64,000 nucleotides of DNA from Balaenoptera acutorostrata. Its lineage: Eukaryota; Chordata; Mammalia; Artiodactyla; Balaenopteridae. The position numbers and the translations under genes were made by a program. Positions 1 through 13,511 of this stretch are shown here, piece by piece (the first letter of the stretch is position 1; each line of letters starts with the position of its first letter). The notes under the pieces are model-generated. The model ran no database searches. It was given only the letters and a program-made list of their open reading frames with translations, and was not told where the DNA came from. The DNA is taken from the NCBI RefSeq assembly GCF_949987535.1, contig NC_080064.1, positions 131,344,708 to 131,408,707 of the forward strand, read 5' to 3'.

Positions 1-255
1 TGTTGTGTTAGTTTCAGATGTACAGCAAAGTGAATCAGTTATACGTATATCTACTCTTTTGTAGATTCTTTTCCCATATAGGCCATTACAGAGTGTTGAG
101 CAGAGTTCCCTGTGCTATACAGTAGGTCCTTATTAGTTATCTATTTTATATATAGTAAGGTGTATATGTCAATCCTAATCTTCCAATTTATCCTCTCCCC
201 CCCTTACCCCCTGGTAACCACAAATAAGTTTTCAACATCTCCTCTTGCTTTTAAA
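1..255 (-). mobile_element. L1 3' end, antisense, cut by the window edge
   Basis: The sequence is the reverse complement of the artiodactyl/cetacean L1 3' UTR: TGTTGTGTTAGTTTCAG at the left, CTGTGCTATACAGTAGGTCC in the middle, then a CCCCCCTTACCCC stretch. The same family ends at 30034-30269 in the other orientation. The right boundary is approximate. Confidence 0.85.
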
Positions 256-1225
256 GAATATTTTGAACCTCCAGTACTTTAAGCATCGTGCAGCTTATAG
301 TACCATGAGAGTTAAGAAATGCCTCATTATCTCATTTTCCTCAGCATTCTAAACCTTCTAACACTTCTCATGATTTTCAAGTTATTTGGCAAATGATGTT
401 ATAGTCAGCATAAATGTACAAGTATGCAATCAATTAAACAGACCACACAGAAAAGTTCAGTAGTTGGAAAGAAAAACTGGACTTCATATAAACTGAACCT
501 TGGAACAAGCTGACAGTCCCCTAACTTTGAGACTAGAATTCAGAGACGGTTTATTAATTTCTTAACACAGGGAATCTAGACAATATTTTTCCTGAGGCTG
601 GAATATTGGCTTTGCAACAGGGCTTATTTGAGGTTTTATTAGGCTTCTCACTTCTTCTGAGCTTCCACTAATGTCTTTATTAATGATCTGAAAAAAGGAG
701 CAGAGGAAATTGGGTCAGGATAAATCATTTTACACCAGTGGTGGCTGGAACCAGCCCTGCACATCTCCTGATGCAGGGGGGACACAGAGGACAGTGTGAG
801 GTGGGGAAGCCCTGCAGCCTGACAAGGCCGGCCATAGTCAGCTCAGACCTGGGAAGGCTGGTCAAAGGGTAATTCAAGTCCTGACTAGTGGCTGACTAGG
901 GAACAACTCAGCAGTTCTCAGATGGCTGATTCCAAGCCAGAGGATTTATGGAGGCAATCTGCAAGACACAGTTAGAGGGAAGATGATTTGGGAATTACAG
1001 TGCTTTCATCCAGACTAGGAAGTTTAAAAAATATTTGTTTTGGTAGGTGAAGCATAGAAGAATTTGGAATTTGAAATCAGAACATCTAGATTTCAGTCCT
1101 GCCTATGTGTGCCACTCTTGGCCTCTATTACCCATCTGTAAAATGGAATGATAATGCATGCTTGATTTGTCTTTTTTTGTTTTGTTTTTTTTTAATGGAG
1201 TCTTGAAGGGGGCACAACATGGAAG
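256..1225 (+). other. Intron 1 sequence with one MIR remnant
   Basis: No gene is seen. About 1070-1155 resembles MIR in sense orientation (a TTTCAGTCCTGCC stretch, then ACCCATCTGTAAAATGG). The rest is unassigned. Confidence 0.6.
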
Positions 1226-1309
1226 AAAAGATGTATATGAGAAGAAACTAACACAACATTGTAAATGAACTATACCCTAATAAAAATTAAAAGAAAAAAG
1301 ATGTATGTG
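1226..1309 (+). mobile_element. Very short 5'-truncated L1 tail with target-site duplication
   Basis: The body at 1240-1295 contains only the last L1 bases (GAAACTAACACAACATTGTA... AATAAAAATTAAAA). It is flanked by near-identical 14-bp copies of AAAAGATGTATATG (1226-1239) and AAAAGATGTATGTG (1296-1309), which mark L1-mediated insertion. Confidence 0.75.
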
Positions 1310-2835
1310 GTTTGAGGTCTGATCAACACTACTATAAAACTCTAGTATAACAGAAGGGTAGCAAACTGCTAGGGAATCAGACGGTGGGTTTTTCAAACTA
1401 GCAGCGTTACATGAGGAAAGGCTTCCTGGAAAAGGCAGCATTTGAACGGGACTTGGTGTAGCAGAATTTTTTTACAAGTTGGAACACTGTGAGTTAAGAA
1501 CAATATAAACACTAAGCAAACAAATTTCAAATGGACATGTATCTGTTCAATCCCACAAAGACACTTGCAAGCAGAAGGGTGAGGCCTGTGAATTTCCTTG
1601 GCAGTAGCTGTCATTGCTTCACTCTGTTATAGTTAAAAATATAGACCCTCCGCCTCCAGGCTGTCAATCTAGGCACCTTTCACCAGCATTAAACTCACTT
1701 AAAAATGATTTGAAACAACATTACATTAAAAAAAAAAAAAAAGCCTGGTAGAGTTTTAGTCAAGGGTACAAAAAACAAGTTGCTGTTTGTGTTCCAGATA
1801 TTTTTTAAAAAATATGGTCTGGTGAGTGGAGAATGGCAGCTTGGAAAAAATGCTGGCTTTTAGAGGGCCAGAAAACCTAAGAGGGCAAAAGCGGGCAGCT
1901 CTGCATTTTATAACCCAGCTTTTCTTTAAAAGGAGCTATTGGAGACCGTGGAAAGGGGGGAAGGAGAGAAGTGGGGAAGAGAACTCACTCAAATAATCCC
2001 ATGGTTTTCAGCAAGGTCAAAAGTCTGAGAGTTCTGTGGTGCCTTGGGGAGTGGGACTAAGGAAAATGTGACTTGGCAAGGTCAGCAATTTCTGACACTC
2101 ATTCAAATTCTAGCCTTAGGAGGGTAGCTATTTGATGAGAACAGAGGAAGAGGTGGCATGAATAGATGACATTTAACATCGGTAGGAGACAGGCGGCTGC
2201 AGCAGCTTGTGCGCTCAATTCCAGGAGAGACATTTCCAGAGCAAACAGCGTCACCTCTTAATTGCCTGCATATGGATTTCCCACTTGGTGGATTCTTTTA
2301 ATGTCGATGGTCGCTGCCTCTAACTTGCACACTCCAGAGGTACTTCATTTCATTATCCCAGAGACTGCACGTTGAGAACCCAAAATCATCTGGAAACTAA
2401 ACCTAGGCAAAACCTGTTAGAAATGTATACCTCCTAGGTAAACGAAAACAAAGAAACTATATAATATTTTTCAAGTGTAAATACAGAAGGCTTCTGGACT
2501 ACCTTTTGTTTTGGGGACTGGAACTAACATTCATTGAGTACCTTGTAAATGGTCATGGCTCGCTTCTCTCCATTAGTTAGAACAATCAATAATTGATTGG
2601 ACACTTCCTCATCTCCACCCCAAATACAAGTCATTTAAGCGTTTTTTAATTAATACTAGGCTCTTTCCAGAGTAACACAAAGTTAAACAGAAAGCATAGT
2701 TTCTATGATATTAAGAGCTTCTTTTAAAAAGGTCACCTTGACCACTTAGGATTCTTTTTTTTACAGGTCAGAATATTGTGAGTGAAGAACAATATAAACA
2801 CTAAACAGGCAAATTTCAAACTCCATACGTGAAAG
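1310..2835 (+). other. Intron 1 sequence, mostly unassigned
   Basis: No gene is recognised. There is a poly(A) run at about 1728-1742. The stretch 2160-2345 is repeat-free and less AT-rich with TAATTG and ATGGATTT motifs, a possible conserved element. Confidence 0.5.
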
Positions 2836-3205
2836 CTGGTTTTTATTTTTATTTTTTTATAAATTTATTTATTTTATTATTTTATCTTATTTATTTATTG
2901 TTTCTGGCTGCGTTGGGTCTTCGTTGCTGCGCGTGGGCTTTTCTCTTGTTGCGGCGAGCGGGGGAGGGGCGACTCTTCATTGCGGTGCGCGGGCTTCTCA
3001 TTGTGGTGGCTTCTCTTGTTGCGGAACACGGGCTCTAGGTGCATGGGCTTCAGTAGTTGTGGTACGTGGGCTCAGTAGTTGTGGCTCACGGGCTTAGCTG
3101 CTTCGCGCCATGTGGGATCTTCCCGGACCAGGGCTCGAACCCGTGTCCCCTGCACTGGCAGGCGGATTCTCAACCACTGCGCAACCAGGGAAGCTCTGGT
3201 TTTTA
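2836..3205 (-). mobile_element. CHR-type SINE, antisense, with target-site duplication
   Basis: In reverse complement this starts with the tRNA-Glu-derived head (AGCTTCCCTGGTTGCGCAGTG, B-box GGTTCGAGCCC) and ends in an A/T-rich (AAAT)n tail. The 10-bp duplication CTGGTTTTTA flanks it at 2836-2845 and 3196-3205. CHR SINEs are shared by cetaceans and hippos. Short ORFs read through it are not genes. Confidence 0.92.
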
Positions 3206-5999
3206 AATAGTGAGAAAGTGCTGGCGTCATACATTTACAGTCTGTTGCTATATTTGGTGAACAAGTCTGTGGGAAGTACTCATGGATATTAAACAAGGAG
3301 GACTCCTGGTCTACAAACCTTCTTCTCTCACCTCTTAAAGGAAATTTATTTGGATGTTCAGGGATGCTCCACAGCTTCTGTGAATTCTTTCCTCTGTGTC
3401 CTGCGCTAAGCCAACAGGAGAAGAGCTTTGCTCTGAGAGAGAGGCAGGGCCCACCGGCTAAGTATGTGGACTTAGTATAGCAGCCCATTCCCTCACTTCA
3501 TGTTCTGTGGTTACTCTCTGAGCCCCACCTTCCTTTTCTCCAAAACGAGGAGTACAAAACCTCCCATATAGGGCTATTGTGAGCATCCAGTGAGATAATG
3601 TATTGAGCGTGGTTAGCGCTGTGCCTGGCATGTAGCAAATACTTGCAGAATGGAAGTTATTTTATAATAAGCACTTGATCCTTATTTTACAATTGAGCAG
3701 ACACTGTGGAGTCCTTTATCACTCAGCCATAAAATCTGTGTGAATATTTCCTTGAAATATTTGTAAACATCTGGAAACAATTTAGTCCGAGGACACTTTA
3801 GGTAACTAAAGGGACTCATTCTTAAAATGAATATATAGTCTCAGGAGACTCTGGGGTCAGAGAGCAAGTGACCAAATACTTCTACTCAATCCAGAAAGCT
3901 TTCTGGTGAGAGAGAGGGAAAAAGAAGGAGGGAGAAAGAGAACGGGTGGGAGAGAAATAGATTTTGCTTAAAGCTAAGGATCAAGGATATTTTGTTTGAG
4001 AAGCAACATGTTGCTTACTTTATGATTTAAAAGTCAAAGCATCTAGGCTATATATCTATTTATTTGCTGAGTGACCTCTAAATCCAGTGCAGTACCTCTC
4101 TAAAAATTATTATTGTTATTATTATTATTAAATCTATTAACCTAGAGATCTTGGGAGATAAAGCCTAGAACTGCCTGCTGAATTTGGACCTTGAAGCGGT
4201 GTAAAATCACTTAAGGGAAACATTAGTACTCAGAGTACAACGTGGATCAGAAAAATGTAATGTTACGTAGTGTAAAGAGATATCTGTGGAATTGGGCTAT
4301 ACTTGCAAAAATGGAGGTATTTGGGGTTTTTTTCTACTTTTCTTAGACATTGCCTTTTTTTTTAAACCAATCCATTTGAAAAAGCAATTGGAGTTTTAAA
4401 TTTTGCTCTTAAAGATAACACAAAGCCAGGTGTGTTTTGAGGGTTTCCAACTTTTAGCCTTTCAAAATTAATTTCAGATTCATGCTCGGGATAATCTAGA
4501 CTTTAGAAATTTATTTAGTTGTAAAATTTTATTCAAAAAATTCTGGGCATTCTTACTTATTTAGCCAAATAAGGACATTTATATAAACTTCCTACTCTTT
4601 TCTGACTATATTGTTTCATAAAGAAAAGGATACTATAGCACCAAAATAATAAAATGACTATAATCTCAGAATAAAACATATGGGTGCATTTAACTTATGA
4701 AGAAACTCACTGCTTTGTACTTATTTCCTCCCCATTTTATATTGGAACCTTGAAAGCTTTGTCTTTGTTCTGAGGACTGTTGACTAGGAATCTCTGATCT
4801 AGGTATTTTTTGCCTCCTATATCTTCACTATATAATTGCTGATTTTGTTATTGAAACTCATTTGATGATTTCATGGTGACCCTAGTTCAAGTAAAATTCA
4901 TATTATTCTTTAGCTATGCATTTTCAGTTCTTAGTTCTGTGACAATAAAATTATCATCAATATGCCTTAACAACCAATTACATATTTAAAACCAGCTGAA
5001 AGATAATCTGAGTAAAAAGTAGACATTTGAGACTTTTTTTTTCAGGAATTATTGATTTGAAGCTGTACGCAATCCATCAGGATCTACTTTTTCCTTATCC
5101 ACTGGTACCCAAGTTCAGATTCCGCAGCTTCTTAGGGGCAGTGATAGGAAAACTTTACTAATTTTCAGTTATTTCAAAACACCTAATGAAAATATATGTT
5201 TACTCTCTACCGACAAAGAAAAAACTTTAAGATTTCTTGATTGGATTGATATTAATTTACTGTAACTTTGTGGAGCATTGTATAGCTCTTAGAATACAGT
5301 AGGGACTCATTAAAGAGCTGATTGAATGCATAATGAATGATGATATTCCTGGCTATCACAAGCTAAACGACACTATAGACTGACAATTTTGAGTTTACTT
5401 AATGCAAATAACAAATTATAGTTTATTTTCCGGTAAAGTTTTTAAAACATGGAATCTATGGTGGGAGGGAAGGTAGTCCACGGAACTGAAAAGATTGACA
5501 GCATTCTTTTCTTGCGTGAAGATGTGAGTGGAAACAGGCTGTGCTTTGAGGGAGTTTTGTGCACTTAATCTTTATGTTTGTGACCAGAAGTCTATGCCAA
5601 GAAGCGTGTGATTTTTTTAAACTTTCAGTATATGATTCTAAGGTCCTGATATTTATCAGCTTAAAAACAATCCTTTTCATTTCTTAGATATTTTTCTTGC
5701 TTTTGGACACCAGGTGGCGATATGAGGTGAGATGTGGGGAGCTTGGGGCCCTGAGGCTGGATTATGTCACAAGACAGATAAATTAAAAAAGGGAAGGTGT
5801 TTTAACGATTTGGCTGTATTTTGGCTGAGAAAGGCTAGGTTGGCATTCATCATCTGTATGGAACACTTTTCTCACCAGATTTCAGGCAATATTTCACTTG
5901 GAAAATTCAGGAACTGCCAGAAGGTCTGTAGCTCCTGCTAGCCATTTTTGATTAGTCTTTCATAATATACAAGACCTGCCCTCCTCCCATCTCTCACAT
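3206..5999 (+). other. Intron 1, AT-rich, one MIR remnant
   Basis: About 3505-3660 resembles MIR in sense (CTATTGTGAGCATCCAGTGA, GCTGTGCCTGGCATGTAGC). A purine-rich run lies at 3905-3950 and an ATT-type short repeat near 4107-4130. Nothing else is recognised. Confidence 0.55.
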
Positions 6000-6300
6000 T
6001 CATTCAACATTTACAGAGTACCTACACTGTTGCACGCACTGTTATATGCACTAGAAATATTGTGTTGTATAAGGTCTGGGCCCTGCCCTGTAGGACCGCA
6101 TAGTTTAGAAGAGGCAGACATATGAATCCTAAATCAGCAACATGTCATGGATTCTAGGATGGAGTCAGGATCAAGGCAGGATAAAGAAGAGTCACAAAGG
6201 ATGAAGTCGTCAGCCAAATGGCTAAGGAAGGACTACATGGAAGATATGAACTTTGGGCTGAATAATGAAAGATGAATAGATGTTAATCACTTAGAACGGA
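6000..6300 (-). mobile_element. L2 LINE fragment, antisense
   Basis: Begins with CATTCAACATTTACAGAGTACC and continues through GGGCCCTGCCCTGTAGGACC, the reverse complement of the L2 3' end, then degraded upstream L2 sequence. It is an old, divergent copy. Confidence 0.6.
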
Positions 6301-7283
6301 TTGGGGGAAGGGAATTCCCTTTATACATAACAGTCCATTTTGCCACCACAGACAGTTCAAGTATGTGTGGTACGTACAAGTAAAGTTGGTTGGGTCTTAG
6401 CAGTTAGTCATAGTCATACCCAAAAGCAAACTTGGTAGTTAACATTAGTAACCTAGTTTTTGGATTTGAAAATGTGAGAGAATACACTGTTGGCAAAACC
6501 CGCCACCTTCTCCTATATATGAGAATTTTTGTGATAAGAGTAATTGTAATATAAATTGGGTTTAAACATTCAAATGTTTTTACGGGGTCAGGATGGTTTA
6601 AATATGGGCCACCTGGATTTTGTGTCAGAAAGGTCTGGACGTGTGATTCTTGAAAGAGTTTGAATTAAAAAAATTTAGAAACTATTCAGAGAGACAGAAA
6701 TTTCAGAAGATGTAAGAGCCTGGAGAGAGAACAGTAAGTTGGCTTGATGCAAGCACTGCCATTGGGGTCAGAACCAGGGACTGCAGGGATTGATCAGAGA
6801 TACGCCATTAGAAAAGGTTTGATCACAGGGAGAAGATACTAATGGTTTTGTCTGGGCAGACAAAAAGAATTTAGAGAGGATAATGTGATGAAAAAGATGC
6901 TTGCTTGACAAAATTTGGGGATGGATAATAGCACTAGTTTGGGTTTCAGATGGCTGTGGAGAGAGTCGGGTAATCCTTTCAAGTGAGAGACATGTTTTGT
7001 TCGCCACTATTTTTCCAATGCCAATCACAGACCTGGGAAATTGTTCCTCAAAAAGCATTTGTTGAATAAATGAAATAAAGTAGATGGGTTGGGTGCCAGC
7101 AAGCAAACTCAGATTGGGTTAAAAAATGTTTATTAGCCAACCTAGGCATGAAATATAAAGTAATGTCTTAGACACTGCCAATGGATTTAATCAGGTCAAA
7201 TTTAACCCAAGTAATGAGAACCAACTTGTTTTTATAGAGTTGCCACTCAAGTGAATTCTGACTTAGAGAATAAATTACATTCA
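6301..7283 (+). other. Intron 1, nothing recognised
   Basis: No ORF, RNA gene or repeat family could be identified with support. Confidence 0.5.
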
Positions 7284-7580
7284 TTTCTTCCTTCTTTCTT
7301 CTTCCCTTCCTCCCTCTTTCCTTCTCTCCTTCCCTCCCTCCCTCCCTTCTTTCCTTCTTTCCTTTTTTTTTTCTTTCTCATGTTTTTGCTATTATTTCAG
7401 GTACATTGAATTATGTAGTTTTCCCCAGTTCCCATCTTTTCTTCCTCTCTCCTTCTTTTTCTCTCCCTTTTCTTCTTTTTCTCCCCCCATTCTTCTGCAT
7501 TCCCTCCCCCACCCTTCCTTTTCTCCTCCTCTCCTTCCTCCTTCCCCCTTCTCCTTCCTCTCCCTCTTTTTCCTCCCCTA
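7284..7580 (+). repeat. Polypyrimidine (CT-rich) simple repeat region
   Basis: Bases 7284-7379 contain only C and T (96 nt, TTCC/CCCT-like units). After a short mixed gap, 7434-7580 is again nearly all pyrimidine. The apparent Ser/Pro-rich and Arg/Glu-rich ORFs here are products of the simple sequence. Confidence 0.95.
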
Positions 7581-10500
7581 TTCTTGTGTGAGTGACAAAT
7601 ATAGAATTGAAAATAAATAAACTAAAGGAGCACAGTCCCAAGGGTTTAATGTAAAATGGAAATATTTTAACCCTTGTGCTCTGGTGGCTGACAGAGTTCT
7701 AGCTGCAGGTTTCAGGGGACCACTCGACCTTCTGTTGGGGTGGGGGAAGCAATGCCTTATTACAACACTTAAACCAACCTTATTGCAACATTAATTCAAG
7801 AAATATTTAATGCACCAACATATGTACATGGTACTGTGTTAAGCACTCTGAGAACACAAAGTTCTTTGTCCCTCAAGAAAATTAAGTTGATGGATGGGTC
7901 TAGAATCTAGGCTCTAGATTAGATAAACCCAAAATAAATATAATATTAAATGGAAAGTGATGTTACAAGAGACGAACAAATCATTTGATACAGGAATTAT
8001 TTTTATCTTGGAAGTCCAAAATTGGAGTAGGATTTATATTTCTGGGAAAGAATATGCATCTATATTAATGATTGTCCAGGATCAGGAAGTTCTTCCTAAT
8101 AACTGACAATCTTTATGGGTTAAAAATCTAGTTAGTTTTCCATAGTTTCAATATTTTTGATTAAATTCTTAATTTGAAGGGTTTAACTCAAGAGAAGAGC
8201 CTTAAAAATCCCAATAAATGGGGTTAGTAAGACTGTTGGAATATTCTTCCTTGATTCACTGTTGAATTATATATTAGAATGTAGCCAACTTTCTAGAATG
8301 TAGTTAAAAGATAACCTTACATTATTATTATAACCCTACATTATAATGAGCATTATAACCTTATTATTATTATTAAGTTATGCATTACATGTATCTGATG
8401 AAAAATCAAAGCTGTTTTTATTTCAGGTCACTAGTATTCTCTTATTATTTAAGAATTAGATTTGTCCTAGTTGTGGAATCATTTTTTTTTCAAGATAAAA
8501 AATGATAGTCTGTGACAAGTATTGAGGATTTAAATGGGTTCAGTAGAGAACTTTCATGGAAATAAGTTAAAGAAGTCTTTAACTAATTAATTCCCCACCA
8601 CCACACAACACACACTCACCCCTACCTCCCTTACATTTTTCTGCATTTGGGGCTTTTGGAATTTGTATACCATCAAAAAGCCTTACCTTCTGCAGAAAGC
8701 CCTTGACCTTGAGGTACCTTGGGAAACTTTAGGAGCTTGCTTAATCCTATATATATTCCAGGCAAATTTTGACAGCCTTATTGCTTTTCATCATTAAGTG
8801 ATCCTGGAACTTTTCCTAAATAGTTGGGCATATTAACACCAGCATCTTGATTCATTTCCAACCCAACCTTCAATTTATTCCACTTAGGCTAGTCATAGCA
8901 TTCTTCCCTGCTCGTTCTGTGACCTAAGCCATTTGGGAGAACACTGTGTGTGCTGTTAATATGTGTAGGGTTCTCAGGAGACAGAAGCTATAGAAAAGCC
9001 AAATAGCATGGTTTTGTTATTATTACTAATCACAGGGCTCTACCTCAAAGGAATGAGGGTGAGAAAAGATGAAATAGCATTGATAAATGACTTGCACAAT
9101 AAAATATGCTGTAGAAAAGTTCTAAATGTTACTATAAAGAGTGGAGACAGCATGCAAATGTGATTAAGGAGGTGGGGCCAGAGGGCAAAAGCTGGAATAT
9201 GGGTGCACTTAGGGTCAACGAGACTGAATTCTGCTGTGATGTAACTTCCCGCACATACCAATCTCAGAGTCATGTTTTCAGGAAACAGGATATTTGATAT
9301 GACAGCAGTGCCTTACTTATGAAGGGGACCAGGAAAGAACAACAGTTAACTTTCTTGCTGGGCTACGATCCCCCTCTTCCCCTACCCCTAACCCCCACTA
9401 AATTCAACAGTTACCATTGTAAATAATTTGAAAATTGGTGTTGCTAGGTAGAACTTGCTCAGCCAGACTCTTAAAAGGAGAACTTTTAGGAATGAGATGT
9501 TTGATAGTACAGTTGGTATGATGGAAGATGGATAATGGGGTTGATGGGGCCATTTGTTACTTGGAATTTCTTGGAAATTGAATTAAAAAGACGAGAAGAT
9601 CAGACCTCGAATTGGACTAAATTTTGAGATGAGACAATCAGAAATCTGATCTGATTGGAGGACAGTGAGATGTATCAGTAGTAGCAAAGAAACAAGTCTA
9701 GATAGTATAAAATGCAGGTGAGTTTTTGTCTGCAAAATAAAATGGTTGGGAGTAATAATTCCATTTTATTTCAAACATTTGATTCCTAATTTCCATGTTT
9801 TCTGCCTGTGAGAAGAGGGAATAGTATTGTTCACCACAGATAGATACCATAGTTTTAGTTTTGTATAGCACTTTGCAGTTTTTTTGGAAGAAGGTTGCTG
9901 TCACAAAGGATTTTATTACCACATACTTTGGTTTCTAGGTGCAAATGTGTCCAAAATCCCAGGTGCAAATGTATCCAGATTTCAGCACCACAAGGTTTTA
10001 GTTTCTCACTTGTGTTTGTTATAGCCCTTGCCAACAAATAAAACACAGTAAAAAGATTGGGTCAATTTCTAAAATGAATTTAGGAGAAAATGGTAACTTA
10101 GAGAACCTCTGAACTCACAGTTGAAAGAGCGTTTATAAGTGATTGAATCAAATCTATTCTGGGATCTGGAATTCCTCCTCTGGTGTTCCTGGATTAAACA
10201 AAATCCAGGGCTTGTTTAAAGGTTTTCACAGCTAAGGAGTGCACTATCTCACAGAACAGCTGTTTTCTTTGTAGGGTGGAAATTATCTTTATAAAATTTA
10301 TATGAAAATTTTGTACATGTACATGCTTGTGTGCATGTATTATACATATGCCCATTTAAAAGAGGCATATTCCCTATAGAACTTCATTTTCTTATTCAAA
10401 AGCTAGTCACATGGGCTAAAAAGTGTGAGCATATTTATGGGGAAAATAAGAGAATTGGAATAGTGCTTAAAATCTGGGAAATGTGCCCGCAGTATTTACC

Positions 10501-13485
10501 ACTCTTTTAAGAAAGCATATTTAGGCTTTTAGTACCAAGCACATCTTTTTATTAACTCAGGAACTTCTACTATTTCACAATGAAAGCAGACTGTAAATAA
10601 AACGTTACTGATTTTCTTTTTTCCTTTTCCTGTAGTAACCAAATGCTTTCAGCCACTGGAGTCTAATGAATAACAGCTGTGCTTGAAGTGTTTCTATAGA
10701 TAAAAAATTTAAAGTACGATAACATCTAAGGATTTTTTTGTTGTTGTTAGAATAACAATAGATGCGGGAAACTAAGTGGTGGCTAAAGGCATCAGTTCTT
10801 CTAATTTGTCATTCAGCCTCTTCATGAAGTAAATTAGGAACTGGCAGAGTCTAACAATCCAGTGCATTGGGAGAGAGGCCAGGGCTCTCTGAACCTGCAT
10901 GTAGTTGCGAGAACTTGCAATGGAAGAGTCTAGTTCACCCACTGGGATGTCTTTGGGGGCCTGATTTACAAGATATCTGATATTAGAATGGCTAAATGCA
11001 ATAACTCTACCCCCATGGACGATTAGAGCTACAAGGGGCTGGAGAGGGTGTCCTTCCAAACCTCTTATTTGCAAAATGAGGAATCTGAGGTGATTTACAC
11101 AAGATCAGGTCACTGGTGGCAGAACTGTGTCTGCAAATGGAGCGCCTCTTTAATGCCCATTATGTTCCACCAGTGGCTTTTCCAAAGCTGCCTTCTGGTT
11201 GTAACTGCCCAAAATAAGATGCTATATAAATACTACATACCTAAATATTCAATCAATTGTCCTCCCCCCACCCCAACCTTTTAGCAAAACCTTTCTGGAA
11301 TATATTTGACGCTAGTGTCATGTGTCTGTTCACATACACTTAGTGAAGGAATATTTGTCTTTGGGTGGAAAGGTCATTCTTTCATGCTGGGAATATGTAC
11401 ACGCATGAGATTCTCAGCCACAGTTAGATAGAGGAGAATATTTTCTTCTTCAGAGTCAGGATCAGAAGCCTTTATACTGCCAGCTGTACTTGAGTTCTTT
11501 TCACTTGGACATATCAACTCCCAGTCAATTATATTTTCTATTAGTTCAAATCATTTCCTATCATAATATTGTAATACTTATATTCAATACTACATAATAT
11601 TGTACTAGTTCAATTAAAAAATAAAAACTCAAAAAAGAAAGTAGAGACTATTGCCACCAACATTTTTGGATTTGTATGCTGGCAAGAGTCAAACATCAAA
11701 GAAATTTTGCTGCAAAGTTTTTAGATTTGGATTGTGTTAAAAAAAAGAGAGCAACTGAAGTAGTGCTGGTTCATTATTTTAAAATATTAAATCTGCAACA
11801 CATAAGCAGTGGTTTGATTAATAGTGGCTAATAATTATGGATGTGCTTTTTTGCTCTATTCAGTGAGGAATCATTTTTAAAGTCTTTATGTGTGAACTTA
11901 TAGCCTCATATTGGCATTAGATAGTATAAGAATAATAGTTACTGATAAATAATAAAAAGAAAACATAAAACTAGATGTATTTAAGGTCCTGAAACTATTT
12001 TATTTGTTTATTTGATCTTTTATTTTTTTTAAATAAAATGCATATATATTCAAGGTTAAAAAAAAATCACTTCCTGTTAGAAAGTCACACCTCCAGTCAA
12101 CAAGAAATCTATAAGAGGTATGAAATCACACCTTCCCCTCCAACTATCCTAACTGCGTCTTCTCTTTTCACTTCTTTTCCTGGATGTACTCTTTTTTGCT
12201 CTATTCTCTGGGCCCTTATCTGGCACCCCAGTTGATGTAATGTAACATAGGCTTAGAGTGATTTAGGATGATTTTTCTGGGACCTTCCAGATGTTCAGTG
12301 TGGAGACGTAAAATATAGATGTGCTTCCCTCTAGACTTCAACATAAAAGGCTTGGGCTTTTAGCTTCCTCTCCCTGTAGTGGTACGTGTCCAAAATCCAG
12401 CACAAAAGAGAGACAGCATCCACACCTCACATCTGCACGGGTCACTCATGCAAGGTGCCAGCTAGGCAGGAGCAAAGGAGAGAGTGACACATGAAAAGTC
12501 CCAGGGCCACCTGACAGTAAGACCAGCCTGGCATGCTTTTCTAGAGCGATTTGGAAACTCAGTGGGTGTTATCCCCCCCACTGCAGGAAGGGTGCTAAAT
12601 GCATTATTAGTCACGGCCAGCGGTGACGTGTCTGTATTAGAGAAAAAGAGGCAACCTTGGATCTCAATATCATATGTTTTGTCTTACTTTGCCTCTTCCC
12701 TAGTGTGCAGTTCTCAGAGAGGAATGTACCATAGTATTCCAATGGTTATGAAAAGATAACATAAGTACAGCTGGCAGTCCAGAAAGGATGTGGTTAAGAC
12801 TTAAGCCACTTGAAGTTCTTTATAAGTAAAAATACCTCACTCAACGGCTCTTATGATTCAATTTTCCAGTTAAAAAAGGGCAAAGGACACATTTTGCCAT
12901 TTGTGCTAGAGATCAGTATCTCTTTATTTACATGCAAATTACTTTAAAAGCTAGGAAAACCTATAAAATCTTAAATATTCCACACCGGGGACTCAAGCTA
13001 AGAGTCTTTGTCAAATAAAATGAATTCTCTGAGATCTGCTTTGAGCAACTTTCTTTGCATCTAAGCACAGCCTCTCTTAGAGGAAGGAAATAGTAAAGTT
13101 CTCACAGGGAGAGAAAACGTTTACCACTCAGTAAAAATCCTGGGGCCTCGCTGTATGAAAGCTTTAATTTAGCTCGGCTCACTCCTCCATGAGTTAATTT
13201 AGAACACTAATAAAAGGAGATTATTTTTGGACTGAGAACCTGCCTGGTACATTCTTTGAACCTAATAGAGCTAAATAAAGCCATCCAAACTCCTGTGATT
13301 TTTGGAGGCGGTCACCCACAAGTGATAGCCCTGTGATAGTTTTTATGAACATAGCAGACCAAATGTGAAGGAACATGCTATAATCTGGAGAGATTAGGAG
13401 CCTCATATATGAATAGACCCGCTTCTTAAACCCACATTAACTGGGAAAGATATGGAATGTGAATGTGCAAGTGTGCCTGAGTGTG
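7581..13485 (+). other. Intron 1, mostly unassigned, L2 scrap
   Basis: About 7790-7870 resembles the antisense L2 3' end (ATTCAAGAAATATTTAATGC... GTACTGTGTTAAGC). An ATT-rich run lies at 8320-8385. About 12830-13000 has an octamer ATGCAAAT (12932-12939). No gene is recognised; the region is AT-rich with many short chance ORFs. Confidence 0.5.
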
Positions 13486-13511
13486 CACACACACACACAC
13501 ACACACACACA
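13486..13511 (+). repeat. (CA)13 microsatellite
   Basis: Thirteen CA dinucleotides without interruption, preceded by GTGTG. Confidence 0.97.

Noticed and set aside
3072..3488. 138-codon antisense frame near the window start
   Set aside because: It is read partly through the CHR SINE at 2846-3195 and the flank; no domain or splice context.
7406..7641. Pro/Ser-rich and Arg/Glu-rich frames on both strands
   Set aside because: Produced by the polypyrimidine tract.
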